Shown: positions 8,451 to 17,113, counted from the first letter of the stretch. The stretch is DNA of 64,000 bases from Clostridia bacterium (GCA_017429505.1 JAFROW010000004.1:124001-188000), one strand, 5' to 3'. Numbers and translations are program-made. The notes: generated from the letters alone by a model not told the origin.

Positions 8451-8481
8451 GTGTCGGTTCTTTTCTGTCGACCTCAGACAC
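8451..8481. repeat. Small GTGTC/GACAC hairpin
   Basis: GTGTCGGTTC at 8451-8460 and ACCTCAGACAC at 8471-8481 form a hairpin in the frr-pyrH spacer. It lies beside the GGGGACGGAGG hairpin and has the look of a REP-like intergenic palindrome. Confidence 0.45.
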
Positions 8482-8501
8482 TTTTTGCTAAATTTATCTG
8501 A

Positions 8502-8534
8502 GGTTACTTTTTTCCTCCGTCCCCAAAAGTAACC
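8502..8534. repeat. GGGACGGAG-loop hairpin, copy 1
   Basis: GGTTACTTTT (8502-8511) pairs exactly with AAAAGTAACC (8525-8534). The loop on the minus strand contains GGGGACGGAGG. It lies directly downstream of pyrH. Related hairpins follow rng (48015-48047) and an ABC transporter gene (56235-56268). Confidence 0.65.
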
Positions 8535-8541
8535 AGCTAAT

Positions 8542-9255
8542 TTAATTTTTTACAATTGTTCCTATTCTTTCACCTTTAACAACTCTAACTATGTTTTCTG
8601 GATCTGCTATTCCAAATACAACTAATGGAATATTATTATCTTTGCATAGTGCTGTTGAAGTTGAATCCATAACTTTTAAATCTTTTTCTAAAACTTCTTG
8701 ATATGTAATTTCATCATACTTTGTTGCAGTTTTATCTAATTTAGGATCTGCTGTGTATACTCCGTCTATTGCTTTTCCAAGTAGAATTGCATCTGCTTCA
8801 ATTTCTGCAGCTCTAAGTGCAGCACCTGTATCTGTTGTAAAGAAAGGGCTTCCTGTACCACATGCAAATATAACTACTCTTCCTCTTCCTAGATGTTTTA
8901 ATGCCTTTCTTTTTATAAATGGTTCTGCAATTTCTCTCATCTCAATAGCTGTTTGAACTCTGGTATATATTCCTCTTGCCTCTATAGCATCTTGAAGTGC
9001 TAACGCATTCATTGCTGTTGCAAGCATTCCCATATAGTCTGCTGTTGTTTTTTCCATTTGCTCACCATTACGTCTACCTCTCCAGAAATTTCCTCCTCCT
9101 ACAACTATAGCTACTTCTACTCCCATATCGACTACTTCTTTTACTTTATCACAAATTTTTCCTAATACTTCAATGTTTATTCCTGTTTTGTCTGCTCCTG
9201 CTAATGCCTCTCCACTAAGCTTTAAAAGTATTCTTTTATACTTTGGCTCTGACAT
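8542..9255 (-). CDS. pyrH: UMP kinase
   Basis: PyrH phosphorylates UMP to UDP in pyrimidine nucleotide synthesis. Visible signatures are [14 protein letters not shown] at the N-terminus, [10 protein letters not shown], and the nucleotide-binding [18 protein letters not shown] segment. The length of 237 residues is typical. It is the first gene of the operon running through frr, ispA, uppS, cdsA and rseP, with a good promoter at 9333-9361. Confidence 0.95.
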   Translation of the reverse strand: MSEPKYKRILLKLSGEALAGADKTGINIEVLGKICDKVKEVVDMGVEVAIVVGGGNFWRGRRNGEQMEKTTADYMGMLATAMNALALQDAIEARGIYTRVQTAIEMREIAEPFIKRKALKHLGRGRVVIFACGTGSPFFTTDTGAALRAAEIEADAILLGKAIDGVYTADPKLDKTATKYDEITYQEVLEKDLKVMDSTSTALCKDNNIPLVVFGIADPENIVRVVKGERIGTIVKN

Positions 9256-9332
9256 TTTTTATTCCCCCTTATTTTAAATATATTATTAAATTTGTTATAA
9301 AATTAACTAGTAAATAAAAACTCATTATACGC

Positions 9333-9361
9333 ATTCTATCATAGTTTTTTAAAAATAACAA
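9333..9361 (-). promoter_or_regulatory. Promoter of the pyrH operon
   Basis: TTGTTA (9356-9361) and TAGAAT (9333-9338) on the minus strand are 17 bases apart, about 80 bases upstream of pyrH. It is divergent from the promoter at 9409-9437. Confidence 0.65.
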
Positions 9362-9408
9362 TAGAGTTTCGAAGATTTTTAAAATTTTTGATAATTTTAA
9401 ATTTAATA

Positions 9409-9437
9409 TTGACATTCATTCTAACTTATAGTACAAT
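9409..9437 (+). promoter_or_regulatory. Promoter of the coiled-coil gene
   Basis: TTGACA (9409-9414), 17 bases, then TACAAT (9432-9437). It lies about 110 bases upstream of the gene at 9546, which has an AGGAGG ribosome site. Confidence 0.7.
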
Positions 9438-9545
9438 ACATTTATATTTGATTTAAATCAAATTTCTTTACATCCCAATTTTTTATATGAATTATTAATC
9501 TCAAATCTTTATATCACTTTTTAAGAAGTCATTGAGGAGGTGAAA

Positions 9546-10034
9546 ATGATGACAAATGAGCAAAGAGACGAGTTGTTAATTTCAATAGCAAAAGGATTAA
9601 ATAATCTGCAAGGTGCTTTTAATGATTTTAGAGTTGAAATAAAAGCAGAACTTAACACTAAAGTAGATGCACTTGATAAAAAATTTACTAGCAAAATTGA
9701 TGCGCTTGATCAAAAGTTTACTGCTAAAATTGATGCGCTTGATCAAAAGTTTACTGCTAAAATTGATGCGCTTGATCAAAGAGTTGGCAATCTTGAAAAA
9801 GATAATGTTCAAATTAAATCTGATTTAAGCAATCTTGAAAAAGACAATGCTCAAATTAAATCTGATATTAAAGAACTTGCAAAAAATCAAGCTGAGTTTA
9901 GAGAAGAAACAAAAGTAAATATAGAAGCTGCATCTGAAATTATACGAGATATTTATAAAACAAATTATGAAACAACTCAACATCTTAAAAGACATGACAT
10001 AGAAATACAAGAGCTACAATCCAAATTAGCTTAA
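9546..10034 (+). CDS. Coiled-coil protein with 11-residue tandem repeats
   Basis: I do not recognise a family. The 162-residue protein is predicted to be almost wholly helical. About residues 39-82 are four tandem 11-residue units of the type KIDALDQKFTA, encoded by near-identical 33-base repeats. Two 14-residue units, LEKDNVQIKSDLSN and LEKDNAQIKSDIKE, follow. Hendecad and heptad spacing points to an extended coiled coil. No signal peptide or membrane segment is seen. The start is ATG at 9546 (or 9549), with AGGAGG five to eight bases upstream. It is monocistronic, with its own promoter and a strong terminator. Similar small coiled-coil proteins with DALDQKF-type repeats occur in Clostridia without assigned function. 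Confidence 0.8.
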   Translation: MMTNEQRDELLISIAKGLNNLQGAFNDFRVEIKAELNTKVDALDKKFTSKIDALDQKFTAKIDALDQKFTAKIDALDQRVGNLEKDNVQIKSDLSNLEKDNAQIKSDIKELAKNQAEFREETKVNIEAASEIIRDIYKTNYETTQHLKRHDIEIQELQSKLA

Positions 10035-10041
10035 AGATTAA

Positions 10042-10085
10042 AAGGACTTAGATCCTACATTTTATTGAATCTAAGTCTTTTTTTA
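10042..10085 (+). terminator. Terminator of the coiled-coil gene
   Basis: AAGGACTTAGAT pairs with ATCTAAGTCTTT around a loop of about 15 bases, followed by a run of T. It starts eight bases after the stop codon. Confidence 0.85.
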
Positions 10086-10113
10086 ACCCATTTATCATAT
10101 TTTAAAAACTCCC

Positions 10114-10142
10114 TCATATAAATTAACTAAAGTTTAGTACAA
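10114..10142 (+). promoter_or_regulatory. Possible sporulation (sigma-E type) promoter of spoIVA
   Basis: TCATATA (10114-10120) lies 14 bases upstream of TAGTACAA (10135-10142). This loosely fits the mother-cell sigma-E pattern (ATA-type -35, cATAcaaT-type -10) expected for spoIVA. The match is weak; established knowledge of spoIVA control makes it worth noting. Confidence 0.3.
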
Positions 10143-10189
10143 ACATTTTGGAATTTAACAAATTCCACATATTAAGGGAGGTAAAATAG

Positions 10190-11668
10190 ATGGAAAATCT
10201 AGGATTATATGAAGATATCGCAAAAAGAACAGATGGAGATATCTATGTTGGGGTGGTTGGGCCTGTACGAACTGGTAAATCTACTTTTATTAAAAATTTT
10301 ATGGATTTACTAGTAATTCCAAATATTGATAATGAGTATAAAAAAGAAAGAGCTCAAGATGAACTGCCACAAAGTGCTGCTGGAAAAACAATAATGACAA
10401 CTGAACCAAAATTTGTGCCTAATGAAGCAATTGATATTACAATTGATGATAAACTAAAATTAAAAACTCGATTGGTTGATTGCGTTGGCTACTTAATTCC
10501 AAATAGTATTGGCGCAACAGAAGATGATCAGCCTAGGATGGTTAAAACTCCATGGTCAGATGAAGAAATGCCTTTCGAGCAAGCTGCAGAAATAGGCACA
10601 AAAAAGGTTATTGAAGAGCATTCTACAATTGGAATTTTAATTACAACAGATGGTTCTATTACAGAAATTCCAAGAGAAGATTATGTTAAAGCTGAAGAAA
10701 GAGTAGTTTCTGAATTAAAAGCAATAAATAAACCATTTGTAATTCTTTTAAATTCTGAGCATCCAAATGATCCTGAAACTTTAAGTTTAGCAAATGAATT
10801 AAATAAAAAATATAACTCTACGACTATTCCTATAAATTGTGCAAATTTAAATTTAAATGATATTACAAATATTTTTTCAAATATTTTGTATGAATTCCCT
10901 ATAAGCCAAATAAATTTCAAATTTCCTGCATGGGTAAATGGATTAGATTTAGACCATGATTTAAAAATAAAACTATTTACAGAAATTATGGATTCTTTTG
11001 GAGATATTAAACTTTTAAGAGAAGTTTCACCTTGTGTAAAAAAGATTTCTAAGACAGATATAATTTCAAATGCAAATACAGATAATATTATGCTAGGTAC
11101 AGGAAATGTTAATATTTCTTTAAACTTGAGAGATGATTTATTTTATAATGTTTTAACAGAAATGACAGGTGTTCAAATAGACAACGAAGGCGACCTATTC
11201 TCTATAATTAGTGACCTTTCAAAAACTAAAACACGTTATGATAAAATAGCAACTGCTCTTGATGAGGTAGATAGAAAAGGTTATGGAATTGTTACTCCTT
11301 CAATTGATGAGTTAATTTTAGACGAACCTGAAATGGTAAAACAAGGATCTCGTTTTGGTGTAAAGCTTAAAGCTACAGCTCCAAGTCTTCACATAATAAA
11401 AGCTAATATTGAAACTGAGGTTTCACCTATTGTTGGTTCAGAGAAGCAATCAGAAGAACTTGTAAATTACCTACTTTCTGAATTTGAAAATGACCCTAAA
11501 AAAATTTGGGAATCTAATATCTTTGGAAAAAGCTTACATTCTCTTGTAAATGAAGGATTACAGACCAAACTTTCAAAGATGCCTGAAGAAGCTCAAATGA
11601 AGCTACAAGAAACTTTGGAACGTATCGTTAATGAAGGTAGTGGCGGATTGATTTGTATTATTTTATAA
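10190..11668 (+). CDS. spoIVA: Stage IV sporulation protein A (spore coat ATPase)
   Basis: SpoIVA is the ATPase that polymerises on the forespore membrane to form the base of the spore coat. The P-loop GPVRTGKST is at residues 24-32. The protein has exactly 492 residues, the same as the Bacillus protein, and ends with the conserved hydrophobic GGLICIIL tail used for membrane contact. A GGGAGG ribosome site precedes the start. It is on the plus strand, convergent with the next gene. Its presence, with ytxC, supports an endospore-forming lineage. Confidence 0.96.
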   Translation: MENLGLYEDIAKRTDGDIYVGVVGPVRTGKSTFIKNFMDLLVIPNIDNEYKKERAQDELPQSAAGKTIMTTEPKFVPNEAIDITIDDKLKLKTRLVDCVGYLIPNSIGATEDDQPRMVKTPWSDEEMPFEQAAEIGTKKVIEEHSTIGILITTDGSITEIPREDYVKAEERVVSELKAINKPFVILLNSEHPNDPETLSLANELNKKYNSTTIPINCANLNLNDITNIFSNILYEFPISQINFKFPAWVNGLDLDHDLKIKLFTEIMDSFGDIKLLREVSPCVKKISKTDIISNANTDNIMLGTGNVNISLNLRDDLFYNVLTEMTGVQIDNEGDLFSIISDLSKTKTRYDKIATALDEVDRKGYGIVTPSIDELILDEPEMVKQGSRFGVKLKATAPSLHIIKANIETEVSPIVGSEKQSEELVNYLLSEFENDPKKIWESNIFGKSLHSLVNEGLQTKLSKMPEEAQMKLQETLERIVNEGSGGLICIIL

Positions 11669-11673
11669 GAAAA

Positions 11674-11761
11674 GTGGCTTCGCCACATGTGCAGATTGCT
11701 TCGCAATCAAACGAATCAAAGAAACTTAACCTTGTTGCTCCGAAAAAATCTTGCGATTTTT
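11674..11761 (+). other. Run of three short hairpins in the spoIVA 3' region
   Basis: GTGGC-TTC-GCCAC (11674-11686), GATTGC-TTC-GCAATC (11694-11708) and AAAATC-TTGC-GATTTT (11744-11761) follow the spoIVA stop in succession, before the terminator at 11794. They are too regular to be chance. They might protect the 3' end or be repeat debris. No coding function is seen. Confidence 0.5.
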
Positions 11762-11793
11762 CCTATGCAATAAGATATATTTTCCCAAAAAAA

Positions 11794-11822
11794 TTGGCAA
11801 CTTATTTAGTTGCCAAATTTTT
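11794..11822. terminator. Bidirectional terminator between spoIVA and the next gene
   Basis: TTGGCAAC (11794-11801) and GTTGCCAA (11809-11816) form a perfect stem, with T-runs on the 3' side in both directions. It serves convergent genes. Confidence 0.85.
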
Positions 11823-12160
11823 TATACTTCTTTCCAAAACCAATCTAAACTATTATCAATGCTTTTAATGTTATTTGCCTTTGCTTCTATGTCATCTACC
11901 CATAAGTATGCAAAGAATGTTACAAGTATAAATAAGAAATCTAAAGCTATACATTTATATAGTGTTCCAGATAAATAAGCTAATTCAGCTGATAAAGAAG
12001 CTACTTGACCTACATGTATAATTAGTAAAACTAAAAATACAAATAGTGGTATTGCAACTGCTATACTTTTTTTAACTTCTTGTCCTAGAAAAACTAATAA
12101 TCCTACAGCTAATACAATTAAAAATAATGTTATTGGATTTGCTATATTTAATACTATCAT
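11822..12160 (-). CDS. Small integral membrane protein of unknown function
   Basis: The 112-residue protein has three or four hydrophobic segments: about residues 9-26, 34-51, a weaker one near 60-70, and 72-88. A short polar C-terminus ends LDWFWKEV. I do not recognise the family. A strong ribosome site (ATAGGAGG) and its own promoter at 12201-12229 support expression. It sits between spoIVA and the teichoic acid exporter, but the promoter suggests it is an independent unit. Confidence 0.7.
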   Translation of the reverse strand: MIVLNIANPITLFLIVLAVGLLVFLGQEVKKSIAVAIPLFVFLVLLIIHVGQVASLSAELAYLSGTLYKCIALDFLFILVTFFAYLWVDDIEAKANNIKSIDNSLDWFWKEV

Positions 12161-12200
12161 TTTTTTCCTCCTATCTTTAGTTTATTATTACGCTATAAAT

Positions 12201-12229
12201 ATAATATCACTTATGTATCTTTTTTTCAA
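12201..12229 (-). promoter_or_regulatory. Promoter of the small membrane protein gene
   Basis: TTGAAA (12224-12229), 17 bases, then TATTAT (12201-12206) with a TG one base upstream (extended -10). It lies about 40 bases upstream of the start at 12160. Confidence 0.6.
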
Positions 12230-12268
12230 TATCTATTTTATTACATTTTTGTTACAATTATATTACAA

Positions 12269-13006
12269 TTATTTCTTCTCAATAATTTTATTATATTCCT
12301 CAATTGCATCATCTATAGGTCCATCATAAATTGCTTTACCTTTTTTCATGACAATTCCTCTTGTACAAAAATCTTTAGCTGTTATTGTGGCATGAGTTAC
12401 AAATAATAAAGTAACATCTTTTTTGCTCATTATTTCTCTAACTTTTGCAACACATTTTCTTCTAAAAGCTTCGTCTCCAACGCTTAAAGCTTCATCAACT
12501 ATAAATATTTCTGGTCTAATATTTACATTTATTGAAAATCCAAGTCTTGCCTTCATACCACTTGAATATGTTCTTACTGGTTGATCTATATATTCTCCAA
12601 TTTCTGCAAAATCTATAATCGTTTTTTCAAGTTCTTTTATCTCGTTGTTTTTTAGACCTAAAAGCTGACCTTTAAGGTATATGTTTTCTCTTCCTGTAAA
12701 TTCTTGATCAAAACCTGATGTAAGTTCAAGTAAAGCACTAACCCTTCCATTTACTTCTATTGTTCCTTGAGTTGGATATGTAACTTCTGTTATTAATTTA
12801 AGAATTGTTGATTTTCCTGCACCATTTTTTCCAAAAAGTGCAACACTCTCTCCTTTTTTTACAACAAAAGAAACATTATTTACAGCATTATTTTCTTTAC
12901 ATTTTATATTTTTAAAAATTAAACCTAAAAGTCTTTTTTTATCATCTTTATAAAGTTTATATGTTTTTGTAACTTTGTTAAAATTAATTACTACTTCTTC
13001 ACTCAT
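12269..13006 (-). CDS. tagH: Polysaccharide/teichoic acid ABC exporter, ATPase subunit
   Basis: This is the ATPase of a TagGH/Wzm-Wzt-type exporter that moves completed lipid-linked polymer across the membrane. Walker A GKNGAGKST is at residues 59-67, the signature is YSSGMKARLG, and Walker B is IFIVDEALSVGDEAF. At 245 residues it lacks the extra C-terminal polymer-recognition domain seen in some Wzt and long TagH proteins. It follows tagG and a tagD-type gene in one operon, whose promoter appears to be at 17017-17045. Confidence 0.9.
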   Translation of the reverse strand: MSEEVVINFNKVTKTYKLYKDDKKRLLGLIFKNIKCKENNAVNNVSFVVKKGESVALFGKNGAGKSTILKLITEVTYPTQGTIEVNGRVSALLELTSGFDQEFTGRENIYLKGQLLGLKNNEIKELEKTIIDFAEIGEYIDQPVRTYSSGMKARLGFSINVNIRPEIFIVDEALSVGDEAFRRKCVAKVREIMSKKDVTLLFVTHATITAKDFCTRGIVMKKGKAIYDGPIDDAIEEYNKIIEKK

Positions 13007-13115
13007 TTACTGAACCTCATTCCTTTTAATCTGTAGATCTACTATTATTGAATATTTAATAATGTTTAAATTATTTCGGCCTCACGCTTGCCGCTTTAAA
13101 AGAATTATTTTCGAA

Positions 13116-13931
13116 CTACAATACGTCTGGTATATCCTTCCTAACTTTTCTATATGCCCACAAAGCTAAAATAAGCATAATAAAACATGCAATAACGAAA
13201 TATGCAAGTCTTTTAGGTTGTTGCCAAAACCAAACTTTATTTATCAAACAATTTCTAAAACCATTAACTATATATGTAACAGGATTTGCCATTAATGCTT
13301 TTTTTAGCCATGCAATTTTTACAGTTTCCGGATTCCAAACAATACCTGAAAGCCAGAATACTGCTGAAACAAAAGATTTAACTAAATTCCCAAAATCTTT
13401 ACTAATTGCTGCAAGTAATGATGAAAATAATGACCATGTAGTCCAAAGTACAAAACTAATTAAAATATAAAATAATATTTGTAGCCAATATATATCTGGT
13501 TTTACACCAAATGCTAAATAAATTATTAGCATTACTCCAATAAGCATAACATTTACACTTAATTTTGAAAGTGATACAAATGTTGGTATTGTAGAAACAG
13601 GGAATTTCATTTTTGTAACCAAATAGCTATATTTTCTAACTGCATCTGTACCTCCTGTTAACATATCACTTATATAAAACCAAGGAATTAATCCACAAAT
13701 AAGCCATAGGAAAAATGGATAACCATTTACAGGTTTTCCAGATCTTAATCCTATCTCAAATGCAAACCAATAAACAAATATTGTTACAACAGGTTTTATA
13801 ATTGCCCATGACCAACCAAGTGCAGCTCCCCTATATGTTTTTATTAAGTCTGCTCTTGCAAGTTTTATAATTTGTTGTCTATATTCTATGTGTTCTTTAA
13901 TTATTTTTATAAAATCATTTATTTCTTCCAA
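13116..13931 (-). CDS. tagG: Polysaccharide/teichoic acid ABC exporter, permease subunit
   Basis: The ABC-2 type permease that pairs with the ATPase encoded immediately downstream. The protein has 271 residues and about six membrane segments. The N-terminal amphipathic helix contains the typical IKLARADLIKTYRGAALGW motif, and the C-terminal part has ANPVTYIVNGFRNCL. The start is TTG with GAGGTG six bases upstream. TagG and TagH together export a polymer made on undecaprenyl phosphate. Substrate is inferred from the glycerol-phosphate genes upstream. Confidence 0.9.
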   Translation of the reverse strand: MEEINDFIKIIKEHIEYRQQIIKLARADLIKTYRGAALGWSWAIIKPVVTIFVYWFAFEIGLRSGKPVNGYPFFLWLICGLIPWFYISDMLTGGTDAVRKYSYLVTKMKFPVSTIPTFVSLSKLSVNVMLIGVMLIIYLAFGVKPDIYWLQILFYILISFVLWTTWSLFSSLLAAISKDFGNLVKSFVSAVFWLSGIVWNPETVKIAWLKKALMANPVTYIVNGFRNCLINKVWFWQQPKRLAYFVIACFIMLILALWAYRKVRKDIPDVL

Positions 13932-13969
13932 ATTTTACACCTCTTAAATTGCTGATTTTTTATATTGCA

Positions 13970-14425
13970 TTAATTATCTTGATTTATTACTCTTTTAACT
14001 TTTGATACACTGTCTGTTTCAATTTCATCAACATATTCAGTTACATAACCTCTAAATCTTGTAGAAGATAATTCAGGAATTTTTGGCAAGAAAACAACAT
14101 CACAATATTCTTTTAAATATTCAAATTTATCGCTGCCTTTCCAATCATCTCCCATAACTAAAGTATCTACGTTATATTTCTTTATATCATCAACTTTTTG
14201 ATCCCAATTTTCTTCTGGTATAACCATATCAACATATCTTATGGCTTCTACCATTTGTTTTCTATCTTCATATGCTAAAAATGAACTTTTATGTTTTACT
14301 GAATTGAATTCATCTGTTGAAACTCCTACTATTAATTTATCTCCTAATTTTTTTGCTTCTCTTAATAAATAAACATGACCTGGGTGTAATAAATCAAATG
14401 TTCCATATACAATTACTGTTTTCAT
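13970..14425 (-). CDS. tagD: Glycerol-3-phosphate cytidylyltransferase
   Basis: Makes CDP-glycerol from CTP and glycerol-3-phosphate, the donor for glycerophosphotransferases. The cytidylyltransferase motif YGTFDLLHPGHVYLL is at residues 8-22, and the C-terminal SSTRFRG motif (RTxGISTT-like) follows. At 151 residues it is slightly longer than Bacillus TagD (about 129), with an acidic tail. It is upstream of tagG and downstream of two glycerophosphotransferase-family genes. A second, different copy lies at 40907-41347. Confidence 0.88.
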   Translation of the reverse strand: MKTVIVYGTFDLLHPGHVYLLREAKKLGDKLIVGVSTDEFNSVKHKSSFLAYEDRKQMVEAIRYVDMVIPEENWDQKVDDIKKYNVDTLVMGDDWKGSDKFEYLKEYCDVVFLPKIPELSSTRFRGYVTEYVDEIETDSVSKVKRVINQDN

Positions 14426-14449
14426 ATTATTTTTCTTCCTTTCATATTA

Positions 14450-15703
14450 CTATTTTTTTAAAATTTTATTAATAACTCTTTCTGTTGCATCTTTGTCGTC
14501 TAAATAATTAAATTTTTCATTAAATTTTTTGTATTTTTCTTTGTACTTACTTGATATTTCTTCTATATTTTCTAGATTATATTCTAATTCTTCTTGTGTT
14601 TTTGCAATAGGCCCTGGTAGTTCGTCTAAGTCCATATAAAAATCTCTTAAGTTATTTTTATAACTATCTAAATCATACATGTAAAATAACATTGGTCTCT
14701 TTAAATTAGCAAAATCAAAGAAAACACTAGAATAATCTGTCATAATTATATCACTTATTATATATAACTCATTTATATCATCTAATTTTTTGTTAGCATT
14801 AATTACAAATCCTTCATATTTACTTAAATCAATACTATTTGCAACAAAATAATGTGCACTAAATAAGATTACATATTTATCAGAAAATTTTTCTTTTAAT
14901 CTGTCAAAATCTATATTTATACTATATGTATAACCTACACCTGAAGTATGTTGGTTATCTCTAAAAGTTGGTAAATAAAATATAACTTTTTTGTCATTTG
15001 GTACGCCAAATTTTTCTTTTATTCTTTTTACATCTTCTTCTGTATATGTAAACAATGATTCATTTCTAGGATAGCCTTCTTCTATAATTATATCTTTTTT
15101 ACCTAGATTATTTAAATTAAAAGCAGATGTGAATTTTTCTGTTGCAAATTTTGATGGTGATAGAAAATAATCAAATCTTGATGAATCTCTATCATTTCTT
15201 TTTCTAATTTCTTTTATAGTATTTAATACACTTCCTGTAACTTCAATATCATTTCTTAGTCTTTTTAAAGGTGTTCCATGCCAACATTGTACATATATTT
15301 GATTTTTTTTCTTTTTTATATGTTCTCCCATTATTGAATTAACTATCCAGTATTTACTAGAGGCACAATACTTATAATATTCTTTTGATGCATGTTTTAC
15401 AAGAATAAGATTATCTGTCTTTTTTATTTCGTGTGCATCAATGTCTTTAAAAGACCATACAAATGTATAATCTTTAAATTTTGGCATAGTTATCATTTTT
15501 TCATATATATATTTTGGACTACATGAATAATTTCTTCCTCCAAAAACCTCGAATAAAATAGTTTTTTCATCTACTTTATTAAATAGATAAAATCTTTTAT
15601 AGTGTAAACATCTTCTAATATATACTACATTTCTAACTATTTTTCTGAAAAATATATTTTTTTTGCAATAGTCAATAACTTTTGCTTTAAATTTTTGTAA
15701 CAT
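14450..15703 (-). CDS. CDP-glycerol glycerophosphotransferase family protein (TagB/TagF-like)
   Basis: Family members transfer glycerol-phosphate (or ribitol-phosphate) from the CDP donor to a lipid-linked acceptor at the inner membrane face. The 417-residue protein has the family landmarks QCWHGTPLKRL near residue 135, LPTFRDN, and MTDYSSVFFDFANLKRPMLFY near residue 325. It lacks the long N-terminal region of polymerising TagF. Its start is placed at the ATG at 15703, ten bases from GGAG. It overlaps the preceding gene by 17 bases. Whether it primes or polymerises cannot be told from sequence. Confidence 0.85.
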   Translation of the reverse strand: MLQKFKAKVIDYCKKNIFFRKIVRNVVYIRRCLHYKRFYLFNKVDEKTILFEVFGGRNYSCSPKYIYEKMITMPKFKDYTFVWSFKDIDAHEIKKTDNLILVKHASKEYYKYCASSKYWIVNSIMGEHIKKKKNQIYVQCWHGTPLKRLRNDIEVTGSVLNTIKEIRKRNDRDSSRFDYFLSPSKFATEKFTSAFNLNNLGKKDIIIEEGYPRNESLFTYTEEDVKRIKEKFGVPNDKKVIFYLPTFRDNQHTSGVGYTYSINIDFDRLKEKFSDKYVILFSAHYFVANSIDLSKYEGFVINANKKLDDINELYIISDIIMTDYSSVFFDFANLKRPMLFYMYDLDSYKNNLRDFYMDLDELPGPIAKTQEELEYNLENIEEISSKYKEKYKKFNEKFNYLDDKDATERVINKILKK

Positions 15704-16961
15704 TTTCAAATTGCTCCTTTCTGTCTTTATTGTTATATCTCGCTTCCATTTCTTCTAAATCAATTTCTTGTTTTTTTTCAATATTTTTTAGAATTATTTC
15801 AGTAATAAGTTTTGTACTTGTACCTGTAAGATTTGAAGCATATTTTTTTCTGAAATTTTCTAAAATTTGAGTATCATAATTATTATCGTCAATAACTTTT
15901 AATAAATCTTTTATATCAGTTGACGTATATTTAGGTAATTCCTTATACAGATCTATATTAATACCATTTTCTCTTGTATATTGCTCTACATCACAAATAT
16001 ATAATAAAATTTTAGTTCTTACAATTGATGCTTCTATCGATAATGCTGAATAATCGGTAATTATATAATCAACCATTCTCATTAAAATTTTATATGGTAT
16101 ATCTGAACAATTTAATGTTTTATCAGATAATTCATTATTTTTCTTTTCGTCTTTACTATGATAAGTAATAATCAAATTGTATTTATCTAAATCTACATTA
16201 TTTATTACATCTTGTATGTAATCTCTTCCATCTCTTCTAAAGGTTGGTGAATACATTATATTGATTTTGTTTTTTAGCTCAGGATGTTTTTTATATGCTT
16301 TTTCAATTTCTTCATCTTCATTTTTTAATAAATCATCAATATATGGTGTACCTATAGATGTAACCTTTTCAATCGGTACATTAAAGGCTTCTGCAAAATA
16401 CTTTTTCATTTCGTCTGAGCCTGATATAACATAATCATAATTTTTGTGCATTTTAAGTATTTTAGCAATTTTGGGATTAATTCCATCTGCATATCCTATT
16501 GTTTGATATCCGAATTTTTTAATTGCTGCAAGTGCATGCCATATTTGAATAACAGTAGTGTTCTTTTTATGTTTTAACATGCTTACAGGTACATTATATC
16601 CGTCTATTATAACAACAGTAGATTTTGCAATTAAATACATTTGTTTATATAAGCTTATGTAATAATTAAATGAGCTTTTAAACTGCTTTAGTAATTTAAA
16701 TATTACAAGATTTGCTTTTGAAGCTTTGTTGGTATCTCTAATAGTTTCATTTAGCTCACTTCCAACTTTTTTGCATATAACTTTTATTTTAATGTCGCTT
16801 TTTTGCCTTTTTAGTTCATCAATAATATATTTATAATTTAATGGAAGTTCATTAAATTGTCTACTTAAGAAAAAAACTTGCTGTTTTTGTCTAGTAAATA
16901 ATTTAATAAAAAAATAAATAAATTGCATATGCCATTTAAAAATATATAATAAGATTAACAT
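15687..16961 (-). CDS. CDP-glycerol glycerophosphotransferase family protein (TagB-like)
   Basis: Second member of the glycerophosphotransferase family in this operon, 424 residues. Landmarks are IQIWHALAAIKKFGYQ near residue 135, MYSPTFRRDGRDY, and MVDYIITDYSALSIEA. The N-terminus is hydrophobic (MLILLYIFKWHMQFIYFFI), consistent with membrane association. The HALAAIKKF form is like TagB-type primases rather than TagF; that distinction is inference. It is the first gene of the operon ending in tagH, with a strong promoter at 17017-17045. Confidence 0.85.
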   Translation of the reverse strand: MLILLYIFKWHMQFIYFFIKLFTRQKQQVFFLSRQFNELPLNYKYIIDELKRQKSDIKIKVICKKVGSELNETIRDTNKASKANLVIFKLLKQFKSSFNYYISLYKQMYLIAKSTVVIIDGYNVPVSMLKHKKNTTVIQIWHALAAIKKFGYQTIGYADGINPKIAKILKMHKNYDYVISGSDEMKKYFAEAFNVPIEKVTSIGTPYIDDLLKNEDEEIEKAYKKHPELKNKINIMYSPTFRRDGRDYIQDVINNVDLDKYNLIITYHSKDEKKNNELSDKTLNCSDIPYKILMRMVDYIITDYSALSIEASIVRTKILLYICDVEQYTRENGINIDLYKELPKYTSTDIKDLLKVIDDNNYDTQILENFRKKYASNLTGTSTKLITEIILKNIEKKQEIDLEEMEARYNNKDRKEQFENVTKI

Positions 16962-17016
16962 CTCTTTCCTCTCTTCTTTCTGCCTTGATTTTTTCTTTAT
17001 GCACTCCTACCTCTTT

Positions 17017-17045
17017 ATTTTATATTTATATTGTATAATTGTCAA
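17017..17045 (-). promoter_or_regulatory. Promoter of the glycerophosphotransferase-tagDGH operon
   Basis: TTGACA (17040-17045), 17 bases, then TAAAAT (17017-17022) on the minus strand, about 55 bases upstream of the start at 16961. Confidence 0.7.
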
Positions 17046-17082
17046 TATTTTTTTAAAATTTTTCGGTGAAAGTTCGGTGAAA

Positions 17083-17111
17083 TTGACAAAAAACGTTGAA
17101 AATGGTATAAT
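17083..17111 (+). promoter_or_regulatory. Perfect consensus promoter of the G+C-rich block
   Basis: TTGACA (17083-17088), 17 bases, then TATAAT (17106-17111), with an extended -10 (TGG). Transcription would start at about 17118, exactly where the sequence turns from A+T-rich to G+C-rich. It points against the surrounding genes. A short direct repeat CGGTGAAA lies just upstream (from about 17064 and 17075). Confidence 0.8.
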
Positions 17112-17113
17112 AA

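Noticed and set aside
9658..9785. Tandem 33-base repeats that might look like a CRISPR array
   Set aside because: The repeats are in frame, have no unique spacers, and encode the hendecad units of a coiled-coil protein.
13007..13115. CGGC...GCCG hairpin between tagG and tagH as a terminator
   Set aside because: The stem is only four base pairs and no T-run follows in the direction of transcription.
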